Position numbers and translations under genes: made by a program. A stretch of 64,000 nt of DNA from Trichomonas vaginalis G3. Its lineage: Eukaryota; Parabasalia; Trichomonadida; Trichomonadidae. The stretch spans positions 17,989,962-18,053,961 of the forward strand of contig NC_067208.1 in assembly GCF_026262505.1 (NCBI RefSeq), read 5' to 3'. The notes under the pieces are model-generated. The model searched no databases. It was not told where the DNA came from and worked only from the letters and a program-made list of their open reading frames with translations. Of this stretch, positions 13,080 to 25,460 are shown piece by piece. How positions within the stretch are numbered: position 1 is the stretch's first letter; each line of letters begins with the position of its first letter.

Positions 13080-14689
13080 CGAAGTGAAGATCTTCACTTC
13101 GTCAAAATGTGATGCAAAAACAAGCATTTTATGAGCTTACTAAGGCATTTATGAATGAATTCAAAGGTATTTGCATACATCCTGACCTCGTTCATTTTGT
13201 TGTTGAATTCAGCAAAAATAATGTTTAGGGTAGATGGTTTTTAGGTGTCACTACGTCACCATGTCACCAGGTTAATTAACTTCTCTTAAAATTACTGACA
13301 ACATGACATTTAGACAACAGTCCAGGAAATAAACTTCTTCGTAAATGTTTTGTCATGATTTAATCGTAAATGTTTTGTCATGATTTCATCGTATATGTTT
13401 TGTCAAGGTTTCTTCGTATATGTTTTGTCATGATTTAATCGTATATGTTTTTGTCATGATTTAATCGTATATGTTTTGTCAAACATGAAACGTAAATGTT
13501 TTGTCAAACATGAACGTAAATGTTTTGTCATGATTTAATCGTAATGAGTGTAAATGATTTCATATAATTGCTTACCTCGGAAAACCGAGAGAAGAGATTC
13601 CATATGAAAATCGCAAGAATTTGGCTCCTGGTTTGAAATATTATTATGTTCATAGACTTCATCGTATATGTTTTGTCAAACATGAGCGTATATGTTTTGT
13701 CATGATTTCATCGTACATGTTTTGTCATGATTTCATCGTATATGCTTTGTCATGATGATTTCATCGAAACTAAACGTATATGTTTTGTCATGATTTAATC
13801 GTAAATGTTTTGTCATGATTTCATCGTATATGTTTTGTCAAGGTTTCTTCGTATATGTTTTGTCATGATTTAATCGTATATTTTTGTCATGATTTAATCG
13901 TATATGTTTTGTCAAACATGAACGTAAATGTTTTGTCATGATTTAATCGTAATGAGTGTAAATGATTTCATATAATTGCTTACCTCGGAAAACCGAGAGA
14001 AGAGATTCCATATGAAAATCGCAAGAATTTGGCTCCTGGTTTGAAATATTATTATGTTCATAGACTTCATCGTATATGTTTTGTCAAACATGAGCGTATA
14101 TGTTTGTCATGATTTCATCGTACATGTTTTGTCATGATTTCATCGTATATGCTTTGTCATGATGATTTCATCGAAACTAAACGTATATGTTTTGTCATGA
14201 TTTCATCGTACATGTTTGTCAAGATTTCATCGTAATGAGTGTAAATGAACCAAAAATAATGTTTACGTTCATGTTTGACAACACAGCAGGGAAGGCATTT
14301 ATGAATTATTTTCGAAGAACTGAAGGTGTCACTATGTCACCATGTGTCACTCGGTTAATTAACTTCTCTGAAAAAATGAGACAACATGACATTTTGACAA
14401 CAACACAGGAAATAAATGTTTACGGATATGTTTTGTCATGATTTAATCGTATATGTTTTGTCATGATTTAATCGTATATGTTTTGTCATGATTTAATCGT
14501 ATATGTTTTGTCATGACTTCTTCGTAATGAACGTATATGTTTTGTCAAGACTTCTTCGTATATGTTTTGTCATGATTTAATCGTATATGTTTTGTCATGA
14601 TTTAATCGTACATGTTTTGTCAAGACTTCTTCATCGTAATGAGCGTATATGTTTTGTGAAGAATATAGCAACCGCCTGAATTCAGACGG

Positions 14690-14986
14690 TTGCTTTTTAT
14701 ACAAAATTCACACAGGAAAATTCTTGAGTTTTGGTTGAAAGAATACGGTCAAGCCAAAAGTGGCTCGACCTCAAAACAAACATTTTATGAGCTTACTAAG
14801 GCATTTATGAATGAATTCAAAGGTATTTGCATACATCCTGACCTCGTTCATTTTGTTGCTGAATGGTGCTCTGTAAAGTATGCATTTTATGTCAAAGATA
14901 TTATGGACTCCATAGATAAGAAAGTTCATGAGAAGTTAGATGAAGAAGAACTCGAAGATACAGTAGAGAATGCAAAACATTTTTGA
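14690..14986 (+). CDS. KilA-N-like ORF, copy 8
   Basis: Full 98-codon frame identical to the consensus copy. The unit to its left has four consecutive TGATTTAAT-type iterons after module C, one of the longest such runs. Confidence 0.6.
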   Translation: MLFIQNSHRKILEFWLKEYGQAKSGSTSKQTFYELTKAFMNEFKGICIHPDLVHFVAEWCSVKYAFYVKDIMDSIDKKVHEKLDEEELEDTVENAKHF

Positions 14987-16133
14987 CGAAGTGAAGATCT
15001 TCACTTCGTCAAAATGTGATGCAAAAACAAGCATTTTATGAGCTTACTAAGGCATTTATGAATGAATTCAAAGGTATTTGCATACATCCTGACCTCGTTC
15101 ATTTTGTTGTTGAATTCAGCAAAAATAATGTTTAGGGTAGATGGTTTTTAGGTGTCACTACGTCACCATGTCACCAGGTTAATTAACTTCTCTTAAAATT
15201 ACTGACAACATGACATTTAGACAACAGTCCAGGAAATAAACTTCTTCGTAAATGTTTTGTCATGATTTAATCGTAAATGTTTTGTCATGATTTCATCGTA
15301 TATGTTTGTCAAGGTTTCTTCGTATATGTTTTGTCATGATTTAATCGTATATGTTTTGTCATGATTTAATCGTATATGTTTTGTCAAACATGAACGTAAA
15401 TGTTTTGTCAAACATGAACGTAAATGTTTTGTCATGATTTAATCGTAATGAGTGTAAATGATTTCATATAATTGCTTACCTCGGAAAACCGAGAGAAGAG
15501 ATTCCATATGAAAATCGCAAGAATTTGGCTCCTGGTTTGAAATATTATTATGTTCATAGACTTCATCGTATATGTTTTGTCAAACATGAGCGTATATGTT
15601 TTGTCATGATTTAATCGTACATGTTTTGTCATGATTTCATCGTATATGCTTTGTCATGATGATTTCATCGAAACTAAACGTATATGTTTTGTCATGATTT
15701 AATCGTAAATGTTTTGTCATGATTTCATCGTATATGTTTTGTCAAGGTTTCTTCGTATATGTTTTGTCATGATTTAATCGTATATGTTTTTGTCATGATT
15801 TAATCGTATATGTTTTGTCAAACATGAACGTAAATGTTTTGTCAAACATGAACGTAAATGTTTTGTCATGATTTAATCGTAATGAGTGTAAATGATTTCA
15901 TATAATTGCTTACCTCGGAAAACCGAGAGAAGAGATTCCATATGAAAATCGCAAGAATTTGGCTCCTGGTTTGAAATATTATTTATGTTCATAGACTTCA
16001 TCGTATATGTTTGTCAAACATGAGCGTATATGTTTTTGTCATGATTTAATCGTACATGTTTTGTCAAGACTTCTTCATCGTAATGAGCGTATATGTTTTG
16101 TGAAGAATATAGCAACCGCCTGAATTCAGACGG

Positions 16134-16429
16134 TTGCTTTTTATACAAAATTCACACAGGAAAATTCTTGAGTTTTGGTTGAAAGAATACGGTCAAGCCA
16201 AAAGTGGCTCGACCTCAAAACAAACATTTTATGAGCTTACTAAGGCATTTATGAATGAATTCAAAGGTATTTGCATACATCCTGACCTCGTTCATTTTTT
16301 GCTGAATGGTGCTCTGTAAAGTATGCATTTTATGTCAAAGATATTATGGACTCCATAGATAAGAAAGTTCATGAGAAGTTAGATGAAGAAGAACTCGAAG
16401 ATACAGTAGAGAATGCAAAACATTTTTGA
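16134..16429 (+). pseudogene. KilA-N-like ORF, copy 9 (broken)
   Basis: Module A with both palindromes; about one break in the frame relative to intact copies. Confidence 0.6.
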
Positions 16430-18236
16430 CGAAGTGAAGATCTTCACTTCGTCAAAATGTGATGCAAAAACAAGCATTTTATGAGCTTACTAAGGCATTT
16501 ATGAATGAATTCAAAGGTATTTGCATACATCCTGACCTCGTTCATTTTGTTGTTGAATTCAGCAAAAATAATGTTTAGGGTAGATGGTTTTTAGGTGTCA
16601 CTACGTCACCATGTCACCAGGTTAATTAACTTCTCTTAAAATTACTGACAACATGACATTTAGACAACAGTCCAGGAAATAAACTTCTTCGTAAATGTTT
16701 TGTCATGATTTAATCGTAAATGTTTTGTCATGATTTCATCGTATATGTTTTGTCAAGGTTTCTTCGTATATGTTTTGTCATGATTTAATCGTATATGTTT
16801 TTGTCATGATTTAATCGTATATGTTTTGTCAAACATGAACGTAAATGTTTTGTCAAACATGAACGTAAATGTTTTGTCATGATTTAATCGTAATGAGTGT
16901 AAATGATTTCATATAATTGCTTACCTCGGAAAACCGAGAGAAGAGATTCCATATGAAAATCGCAAGAATTTGGCTCCTGGTTTGAAATATTATTATGTTC
17001 ATAGACTTCATCGTATATGTTTTGTCAAACATGAGCGTATATGTTTTGTCATGATTTCATCGTACATGTTTTGTCATGATTTCATCGTATATGCTTTGTC
17101 ATGATGATTTCATCGAAACTAAACGTATATGTTTTGTCATGATTTCATCGTAAATGTTTTGTCATGATTTCATCGTATATGTTTTGTCAAGGTTTCTTCG
17201 TATATGTTTTGTCATGATTTAATCGTATATGTTTTTGTCATGATTTAATCGTATATGTTTTGTCAAACATGAACGTAAATGTTTTGTCAACATGAACGTA
17301 AATGTTTTGTCATGATTTAATCGTAATGAGTGTAAATGATTTCATATAATTGCTTACCTCGGAAAACCGAGAGAAGAGATTCCATATGAAAATCGCAAGA
17401 ATTTGGCTCCTGGTTTGAAATATTATTATGTTCATAGACTTCATCGTATATGTTTTGTCAAACATGAGCGTATATGTTTTGTCATGATTTCATCGTACAT
17501 GTTTTGTCATGATTTCATCGTATATGCTTTGTCATGATGATTTCATCGAAACTAAACGTATATGTTTTGTCATGATTTCATCGTACATGTTTTGTCAAGA
17601 TTTCATCGTAATGAGTGTAAATGAACCAAAAATAATGTTTACGTTCATGTTTGACAACACAGCAGGGGAAGGCATTTATGAATTATTTTCGAAGAACTGA
17701 AGGTGTCACTATGTCACCATGTGTCACTCGGTTAATTAACTTCTCTGAAAAAATGAGACAACATGACATTTTGACAACAACACAGGAAATAAATGTTACG
17801 TATATGTTTTGTCATGATTTAATCGTATATGTTTTGTCATGATTTAATCGTATATGTTTTGTCATGACTTCTTCGTAATGAACGTATATGTTTTGTCAGA
17901 CTTCTTCGTATATGTTTTGTCATGATTTAATCGTATATGTTTTGTCAAACATGAACGTAAATGTTTTGTCAAACATGAACGTAAATGTTTTGTCATGATT
18001 TAATCGTAATGAGTGTAAATGATTTCATATAATTGCTTACCTCGGAAAACCGAGAGAAGAGATTCCATATGAAAATCGCAAGAATTTGGCTCCTGGTTTG
18101 AAATATTATTATGTTCATAGACTTCATCGTATATGTTTTGTCAAACATGAGCGTATATGTTTTGTCATGATTTAATCGTACATGTTTTGTCAAGACTTCT
18201 TCATCGTAATGAGCGTATATGTTTTGTGAAGAATAT

Positions 18237-20364
18237 AGCAACCGCCTGAATTCAGACGGTTGCTTTTTATACAAAATTCACACAGGAAAATTCTTGAGTT
18301 TTGGTTGAAAGAATACGGTCAAGCCAAAAGTGGCTCGACCTCAAAACAAACATTTATGAGCTTACTAAGGCATTTATGAATGAATTCAAAGGTATTTGCA
18401 TACATCCTGACCTCGTTCATTTTGTTGCTGAATGGTGCTCTGTAAAGTATGCATTTTATGTCAAAGATATTATGGACTCCATAGACAAGAAAGTTCATGA
18501 GAAGTTAGATGAAGAAGAACTCGAAGATACAGTAGAGAATGCAAAACATTTTTGACGAAGTGAAGATCTTCACTTCGTCAAAATGTGATGCAAAAACAAG
18601 CATTTTATGAGCTTACTAAGGCATTTATGAATGAATTCAAAGGTATTTGCATACATCCTGACCTCGTTCATTTTGTTGTTGAATTCAGCAAAAATAATGT
18701 TTAGGGTAGATGGTTTTTAGGTGTCACTACGTCACCATGTCACCAGGTTAATTAACTTCTCTTAAAATTACTGACAACATGACATTTAGACAACAGTCCA
18801 GGAAATAAACTTCTTCGTAAATGTTTTGTCATGATTTAATCGTAAATGTTTTGTCATGATTTCATCGTATATGTTTTGTCAAGGTTTCTTCGTATATGTT
18901 TTGTCATGATTTAATCGTATATGTTTTTGTCATGATTTAATCGTATATGTTTTGTCAAACATGAACGTAAATGTTTTGTCAAACATGAACGTAAATGTTT
19001 TGTCATGATTTAATCGTAATGAGTGTAAATGATTTCATATAATTGCTTACCTCGGAAAACCGAGAGAAGAGATTCCATATGAAAATCGCAAGAATTTGGC
19101 TCCTGGTTTGAAATATTATTATGTTCATAGACTTCATCGTATATTTTTGTCAAACATGAGCGTATATGTTTTGTCATGATTTCATCGTACATGTTTTGTC
19201 ATGATTTCATCGTATATGCTTTGTCATGATGATTTCATCGAAACTAAACGTATATGTTTTGTCATGATTTCATCGTAAATGTTTTGTCATGATTTCATCG
19301 TATATGTTTTGTCAAGGTTTCTTCGTATATGTTTTGTCATGATTTAATCGTATATGTTTTTGTCATGATTTAATCGTATATGTTTTGTCAAACATGAACG
19401 TAAATGTTTTGTCAAACATGAACGTAAATGTTTTGTCATGATTTAATCGTAATGAGTGTAAATGATTTCATATAATTGCTTACCTCGGAAAACCGAGAGA
19501 AGAGATTCCATATGAAAATCGCAAGAATTTGGCTCCTGGTTTGAAATATTATTATGTTCATAGACTTCATCGTATATGTTTTGTCAAACATGAGCGTATA
19601 TGTTTTGTCATGATTTCATCGTACATGTTTTGTCATGATTTCATCGTATATGCTTTGTCATGATGATTTCATCGAAACTAAACGTATATGTTTTGTCATG
19701 ATTTCATCGTACATGTTTTGTCAAGATTTCATCGTAATGAGTGTAAATGAACCAAAAATAATGTTTACGTTCATGTTTGACAACACAGCAGGGGAAGGCA
19801 TTTATGAATTATTTTCGAAGAACTGAAGGTGTCACTATGTCACCATGTGTCACTCGGTTAATTAACTTCTCTGAAAAAATGAGACAACATGACATTTTGA
19901 CAACAACACAGGAAATAAATGTTTACGTATATGTTTTGTCATGATTTAATCGTATATGTTTTGTCATGATTTAATCGTATATGTTTTGTCATGACTTCTT
20001 CGTAATGAACGTATATGTTTTGTCAAGACTTCTTCGTATATGTTTTGTCATGATTTAATCGTATATGTTTTGTCAAACATGAACGTAAATGTTTTGTCAA
20101 ACATGAACGTAAATGTTTTGTCATGATTTAATCGTAATGAGTGTAAATGATTTCATATAATTGCTTACCTCGGAAAACCGAGAGAAGAGATTCCATATGA
20201 AAATCGCAAGAATTTGGCTCCTGGTTTGAAATATTATTATGTTCATAGACTTCATCGTATATGTTTTGTCAAACATGAGCGTATATGTTTTGTCATGATT
20301 TAATCGTACATGTTTTGTCAAGACTTCTTCATCGTAATGAGCGTATATGTTTTGTGAAGAATAT
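18237..20364 (+). repeat. Reference long unit of the satellite, 2128 bp (A-B-D-D-C-D)
   Basis: One complete unit from the 28-bp near-palindrome to the next. Order: A with its ORF (18260-18555), 34-bp palindrome, B (to about 18810), iterons, D (about 19015), iterons, D (about 19445), iterons, C (about 19752-19925), iterons, D (20133-20255), iterons. The same class recurs at 16111, 21374 and 26449 with nearly the same length. Confidence 0.9.
18260..18555 (+). pseudogene. KilA-N-like ORF, copy 10 (broken)
   Basis: Module A in the 2128-bp reference unit, with the signature readable from the middle to the stop. About one break in the frame. Confidence 0.6.
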
Positions 20365-20392
20365 AGCAACCGCCTGAATTCAGACGGTTGCT
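20365..20392. repeat. 28-bp near-palindrome at the ORF start
   Basis: Arms AGCAACCG and CGGTTGCT enclose CTGAATTCAG, giving an inverted repeat with a single mismatched pair and no loop, followed at once by a run of five T. In form this is a hairpin plus T-run. The TTG that opens the KilA-N-like frame lies in its right arm. It is present at the start of every A module. Confidence 0.9.
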
Positions 20393-20684
20393 TTTTATAC
20401 AAAATTCACACAGGAAAATTCTTGAGTTTTGGTTGAAAGAATACGGTCAAGCCAAAAGTGGCTCGACCTCAAAACAAACATTTTATGAGCTTACTAAGGC
20501 ATTTATGAATGAATTCAAAGGTATTTGCATACATCCTGACCTCGTTCATTTTGTTGCTGAATGGTGCTCTGTAAAGTATGCATTTTATGTCAAAGATATT
20601 ATGGACTCCATAGATAAGAAAGTTCATGAGAAGTTAGATGAAGAAGAACTCGAAGATACAGTAGAGAATGCAAAACATTTTTGA
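20388..20684 (+). CDS. KilA-N-like ORF, copy 11
   Basis: Intact 98-codon frame in the short reference unit, identical to the consensus. TTCACACAGGAAA precedes the EFWLKEYG segment within the frame. Confidence 0.6.
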   Translation: MLFIQNSHRKILEFWLKEYGQAKSGSTSKQTFYELTKAFMNEFKGICIHPDLVHFVAEWCSVKYAFYVKDIMDSIDKKVHEKLDEEELEDTVENAKHF

Positions 20685-20712
20685 CGAAGTGAAGATCTTC
20701 ACTTCGTCAAAA
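20679..20712. repeat. Perfect 34-bp palindrome at the ORF stop
   Basis: The half-site TTTTGACGAAGTGAAGA is followed by its exact reverse complement, with AGATCT at the centre. The TGA stop of the KilA-N-like frame is inside the left arm. Present and unbroken after every A module that can be read in the window, including broken ORF copies. Confidence 0.95.
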
Positions 20713-20721
20713 TGTGATGCA

Positions 20722-20813
20722 AAAACAAGCATTTTATGAGCTTACTAAGGCATTTATGAATGAATTCAAAGGTATTTGCATACATCCTGACCTCGTTCAT
20801 TTTGTTGTTGAAT
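20722..20813 (+). repeat. Module B head: truncated duplicate of the ORF core
   Basis: About 91 bp nearly identical to 20471-20561 inside the ORF (the ELTKAFMNEFKG to HPDLVHFV part), but it diverges just before the AEWCS segment. It lacks the domain's C-terminal helix, so it is a duplicated fragment and not a second gene. Present after every 34-bp palindrome. Confidence 0.9.
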
Positions 20814-21396
20814 TCAGCAAAAATAATGTTTAGGGTAGATGGTTTTTAGGTGTCACTACGTCACCATGTCACCAGGTTAATTAACTTCTCTTAAAATTAC
20901 TGACAACATGACATTTAGACAACAGTCCAGGAAATAAACTTCTTCGTAAATTTTGTCATGATTTAATCGTAAATGTTTTGTCATGATTTCATCGTATATG
21001 TTTTGTCAAGGTTTCTTCGTATATGTTTTGTCATGATTTAATCGTATATGTTTTTGTCATGATTTAATCGTATATGTTTTGTCAAACATGAACGTAAATG
21101 TTTTGTCAAACATGAACGTAAATGTTTTGTCATGATTTAATCGTAATGAGTGTAAATGATTTCATATAATTGCTTACCTCGGAAAACCGAGAGAAGAGAT
21201 TCCATATGAAAATCGCAAGAATTTGGCTCCTGGTTTGAAATATTATTATGTTCATAGACTTCATCGTATATGTTTTGTCAAACATGAGCGTATATGTTTT
21301 GTCATGATTTAATCGTACATGTTTTGTCAAGACTTCTTCATCGTAATGAGCGTATATGTTTTGTGAAGAATATAGCAACCGCCTGAATTCAGACGG

Positions 21397-21693
21397 TTGC
21401 TTTTTATACAAAATTCACACAGGAAAATTCTTGAGTTTTGGTTGAAAGAATACGGTCAAGCCAAAAGTGGCTCGACCTCAAAACAAACATTTTATGAGCT
21501 TACTAAGGCATTTATGAATGAATTCAAAGGTATTTGCATACATCCTGACCTCGTTCATTTTGTTGCTGAATGGTGCTCTGTAAAGTATGCATTTTATGTC
21601 AAAGATATTATGGACTCCATAGATAAGAAAGTTCATGAGAAGTTAGATGAAGAAGAACTCGAAGATACAGTAGAGAATGCAAAACATTTTTGA
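21397..21693 (+). CDS. KilA-N-like ORF, copy 12
   Basis: Intact 98-codon frame identical to the copy 1009 bp upstream; opens a 2130-bp unit. Confidence 0.6.
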   Translation: MLFIQNSHRKILEFWLKEYGQAKSGSTSKQTFYELTKAFMNEFKGICIHPDLVHFVAEWCSVKYAFYVKDIMDSIDKKVHEKLDEEELEDTVENAKHF

Positions 21694-21953
21694 CGAAGTG
21701 AAGATCTTCACTTCGTCAAAATGTGATGCAAAAACAAGCATTTTATGAGCTTACTAAGGCATTTATGAATGAATTCAAAGGTATTTGCATACATCCTGAC
21801 CTCGTTCATTTTGTTGTTGAATTCAGCAAAAATAATGTTTAGGGTAGATGGTTTTTAGGTGTCACTACGTCACCATGTCACCAGGTTAATTAACTTCTCT
21901 TAAAATTACTGACAACATGACATTTAGACAACAGTCCAGGAAATAAACTTCTT

Positions 21954-22152
21954 CGTAAATGTTTTGTCATGATTTAATCGTAAATGTTTTGTCATGATTT
22001 CATCGTATATGTTTTGTCAAGGTTTCTTCGTATATGTTTTGTCATGATTTAATCGTATATGTTTTTGTCATGATTTAATCGTATATGTTTTGTCAAACAT
22101 GAACGTAAATGTTTTGTCAAACATGAACGTAAATGTTTTGTCATGATTTAAT
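21954..22152. repeat. Reference run of eight iterons
   Basis: Eight consecutive iterons, in order of tail: tgatttaat, tgatttcat, aggtttctt, tgatttaat, tgatttaat (with one extra T), aacatgaa, aacatgaa, tgatttaat. The order of tails is the same in nearly all B-to-D intervals of the window. The TCATGA at the core-tail boundary is itself a 6-bp palindrome. Confidence 0.95.
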
Positions 22153-22275
22153 CGTAATGAGTGTAAATGATTTCATATAATTGCTTACCTCGGAAAACCG
22201 AGAGAAGAGATTCCATATGAAAATCGCAAGAATTTGGCTCCTGGTTTGAAATATTATTATGTTCATAGACTTCAT
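22153..22275. repeat. Module D, 123-bp spacer with hairpin
   Basis: A 123-bp non-iteron segment starting CGTAATGAGTG. At 22189-22202 it holds CTCGGAAAACCGAG, a 5-bp stem with an AAAA loop. I count 36 copies of D in the window. No protein-like reading is supported: the open frames through it differ only by extension into iterons. Confidence 0.9.
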
Positions 22276-22892
22276 CGTATATGTTTTGTCAAACATGAGC
22301 GTATATGTTTTGTCATGATTTCATCGTACATGTTTTGTCATGATTTCATCGTATATGCTTTGTCATGATGATTTCATCGAAACTAAACGTATATGTTTTG
22401 TCATGATTTCATCGTAAATGTTTTGTCATGATTTCATCGTATATGTTTTGTCAAGGTTTCTTCGTATATGTTTTGTCATGATTTAATCGTATATGTTTTT
22501 GTCATGATTTAATCGTATATGTTTTGTCAAACATGAACGTAAATGTTTTGTCAAACATGAACGTAAATGTTTTGTCATGATTTAATCGTAATGAGTGTAA
22601 ATGATTTCATATAATTGCTTACCTCGGAAAACCGAGAGAAGAGATTCCATATGAAAATCGCAAGAATTTGGCTCCTGGTTTGAAATATTATTATGTTCAT
22701 AGACTTCATCGTATATGTTTTGTCAAACATGAGCGTATATGTTTTGTCATGATTTCATCGTACATGTTTTGTCATGATTTCATCGTATATGCTTTGTCAT
22801 GATGATTTCATCGAAACTAAACGTATATGTTTTGTCATGATTTCATCGTACATGTTTTGTCAAGATTTCATCGTAATGAGTGTAAATGAACC

Positions 22893-23064
22893 AAAAATAA
22901 TGTTTACGTTCATGTTTGACAACACAGCAGGGGAAGGCATTTATGAATTATTTTCGAAGAACTGAAGGTGTCACTATGTCACCATGTGTCACTCGGTTAA
23001 TTAACTTCTCTGAAAAAATGAGACAACATGACATTTTGACAACAACACAGGAAATAAATGTTTA
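22893..23064. repeat. Module C, relative of the module B tail, with inverted iteron
   Basis: The segment shares AAAAATAATGTTTA, GGTGTCACTA, GTTAATTAACTTCTCT, ACAACATGACATTT and CAGGAAATAAA in the same order with the tail of module B, so the two are old duplicates. At 22903-22920 it carries TTTACGTTCATGTTTGAC, the exact reverse complement of part of the iteron with the aacatgaa tail. Eleven copies are seen. Confidence 0.85.
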
Positions 23065-23526
23065 CGTATATGTTTTGTCATGATTTAATCGTATATGTTT
23101 TGTCATGATTTAATCGTATATGTTTTGTCATGACTTCTTCGTAATGAACGTATATGTTTTGTCAAGACTTCTTCGTATATGTTTTGTCATGATTTAATCG
23201 TATATGTTTTGTCAAACATGAACGTAAATGTTTTGTCAAACATGAACGTAAATGTTTTGTCATGATTTAATCGTAATGAGTGTAAATGATTTCATATAAT
23301 TGCTTACCTCGGAAAACCGAGAGAAGAGATTCCATATGAAAATCGCAAGAATTTGGCTCCTGGTTTGAAATATTATTATGTTCATAGACTTCATCGTATA
23401 TGTTTTGTCAAACATGAGCGTATATGTTTTGTCATGATTTAATCGTACATGTTTTGTCAAGACTTCTTCATCGTAATGAGCGTATATGTTTTGTGAAGAA
23501 TATAGCAACCGCCTGAATTCAGACGG

Positions 23527-23822
23527 TTGCTTTTTATACAAAATTCACACAGGAAAATTCTTGAGTTTTGGTTGAAAGAATACGGTCAAGCCAAAAGTGG
23601 CTCGACCTCAAAACAAACATTTTATGAGCTTACTAAGGCATTTATGAATGAATTCAAAGGTATTTGCATACATCCTGACTCGTTCATTTTGTTGCTGAAT
23701 GGTGCTCTGTAAAGTATGCATTTTATGTCAAAGATATTATGGACTCCATAGATAAGAAAGTTCATGAGAAGTTAGATGAAGAAGAACTCGAAGATACAGT
23801 AGAGAATGCAAAACATTTTTGA
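23527..23822 (+). pseudogene. KilA-N-like ORF, copy 13 (broken)
   Basis: Module A with both palindromes; about one break in the frame. Confidence 0.6.
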
Positions 23823-25460
23823 CGAAGTGAAGATCTTCACTTCGTCAAAATGTGATGCAAAAACAAGCATTTTATGAGCTTACTAAGGCATTTATGAATG
23901 AATTCAAAGGTATTTGCATACATCCTGACCTCGTTCATTTTGTTGTTGAATTCAGCAAAAATAATGTTTAGGGTAGATGGTTTTTAGGTGTCACTACGTC
24001 ACCATGTCACCAGGTTAATTAACTTCTCTTAAAATTACTGACAACATGACATTTAGACAACAGTCCAGGAAATAAACTTCTTCGTAAATGTTTTGTCATG
24101 ATTTAATCGTAAATGTTTTGTCATGATTTCATCGTATATGTTTTGTCAAGGTTTCTTCGTATATGTTTTGTCATGATTTAATCGTATATGTTTTTGTCAT
24201 GATTTAATCGTATATGTTTTGTCAAACATGAACGTAAATGTTTTTGTCAAACATGAACGTAAATGTTTTGTCATGATTTAATCGTAATGAGTGTAAATGA
24301 TTTCATATAATTGCTTACCTCGGAAAACCGAGAGAAGAGATTCCATATGAAAATCGCAAGAATTTGGCTCCTGGTTTGAAATATTATTATGTTCATAGAC
24401 TTCATCGTATATGTTTGTCAAACATGAGCGTATATGTTTTGTCAAACATGAGCGTATATGTTTTGTCATGATTTCATCGTATATGCTTTGTCATGATGAT
24501 TTCATCGAAACTAAACGTATATGTTTTGTCATGATTTCATCGTAAATGTTTTGTCATGATTTCATCGTATATGTTTTTGTCAAGGTTTCTTCGTATATGT
24601 TTTTGTCATGATTTAATCGTATATGTTTTTGTCATGATTTAATCGTATATGTTTTGTCAAACATGAACGTAAATGTTTTGTCAAACATGAACGTAAATGT
24701 TTGTCATGATTTAATCGTAATGAGTGTAAATGATTTCATATAATTGCTTACCTCGGAAAACCGAGAGAAGAGATTCCATATGAAAATCGCAAGAATTTGG
24801 CTCCTGGTTTGAAATATTATTATGTTCATAGACTTCATCGTATATGTTTTGTCAAACATGAGCGTATATGTTTTGTCATGATTTCATCGTACATGTTTTG
24901 TCATGATTTCATCGTATATGCTTTGTCATGATGATTTCATCGAAACTAAACGTATATGTTTTGTCATGATTTCATCGTACATGTTTTGTCAAGATTTCAT
25001 CGTAATGAGTGTAAATGAACCAAAAATAATGTTTACGTTCATGTTTGACAACACAGCAGGGGAAGGCATTTATGAATTATTTTCGAAGAACTGAAGGTGT
25101 CACTATGTCACCATGTGTCACTCGGTTAATTAACTTCTCTGAAAAAATGAGACAACATGACATTTTGACAACAACACAGGAAATAAATGTTTACGTATAT
25201 GTTTTGTCAAGACTTCTTCGTATATGTTTTGTCATGATTTAATCGTATATGTTTTGTCATGATTTAATCGTATATGTTTTGTCATGACTTCTTCGTAATG
25301 AACGTATATGTTTTGTCAAGACTTCTTCGTATATGTTTTGTCATGATTTAATCGTATATGTTTTGTCATGATTTAATCGTACATGTTTTGTCAAGACTTC
25401 TTCATCGTAATGAGCGTATATGTTTTGTGAAGAATATAGCAACCGCCTGAATTCAGACGG

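Larger units (their letters stand above)
20365..21373 (+). repeat. Reference short unit of the satellite, 1009 bp (A-B-D)
   Basis: The shortest complete unit: module A with intact ORF, 34-bp palindrome, B, eight iterons, one D and the closing iterons. The same length recurs at 8538 and 25438. It is the simplest candidate for the ancestral unit, the longer classes being made by adding D and C modules. Confidence 0.9.

Noticed and set aside
20365-20397. Bacterial intrinsic terminator
   Set aside because: Shape fits, but nothing else in the window supports a bacterial origin; recorded as a near-palindrome only.
20398-20415. TTCACACAGGAAA, as in the lacZ leader used in cloning vectors
   Set aside because: Only 13 bases match, both flanks differ, and it is inside the conserved open frame of every A module; vector contamination is not supported.
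21954-22152. CRISPR-like look of the iteron runs
   Set aside because: The variable parts are only 8-9 bases, come from a small reused set, and no cas genes are present.
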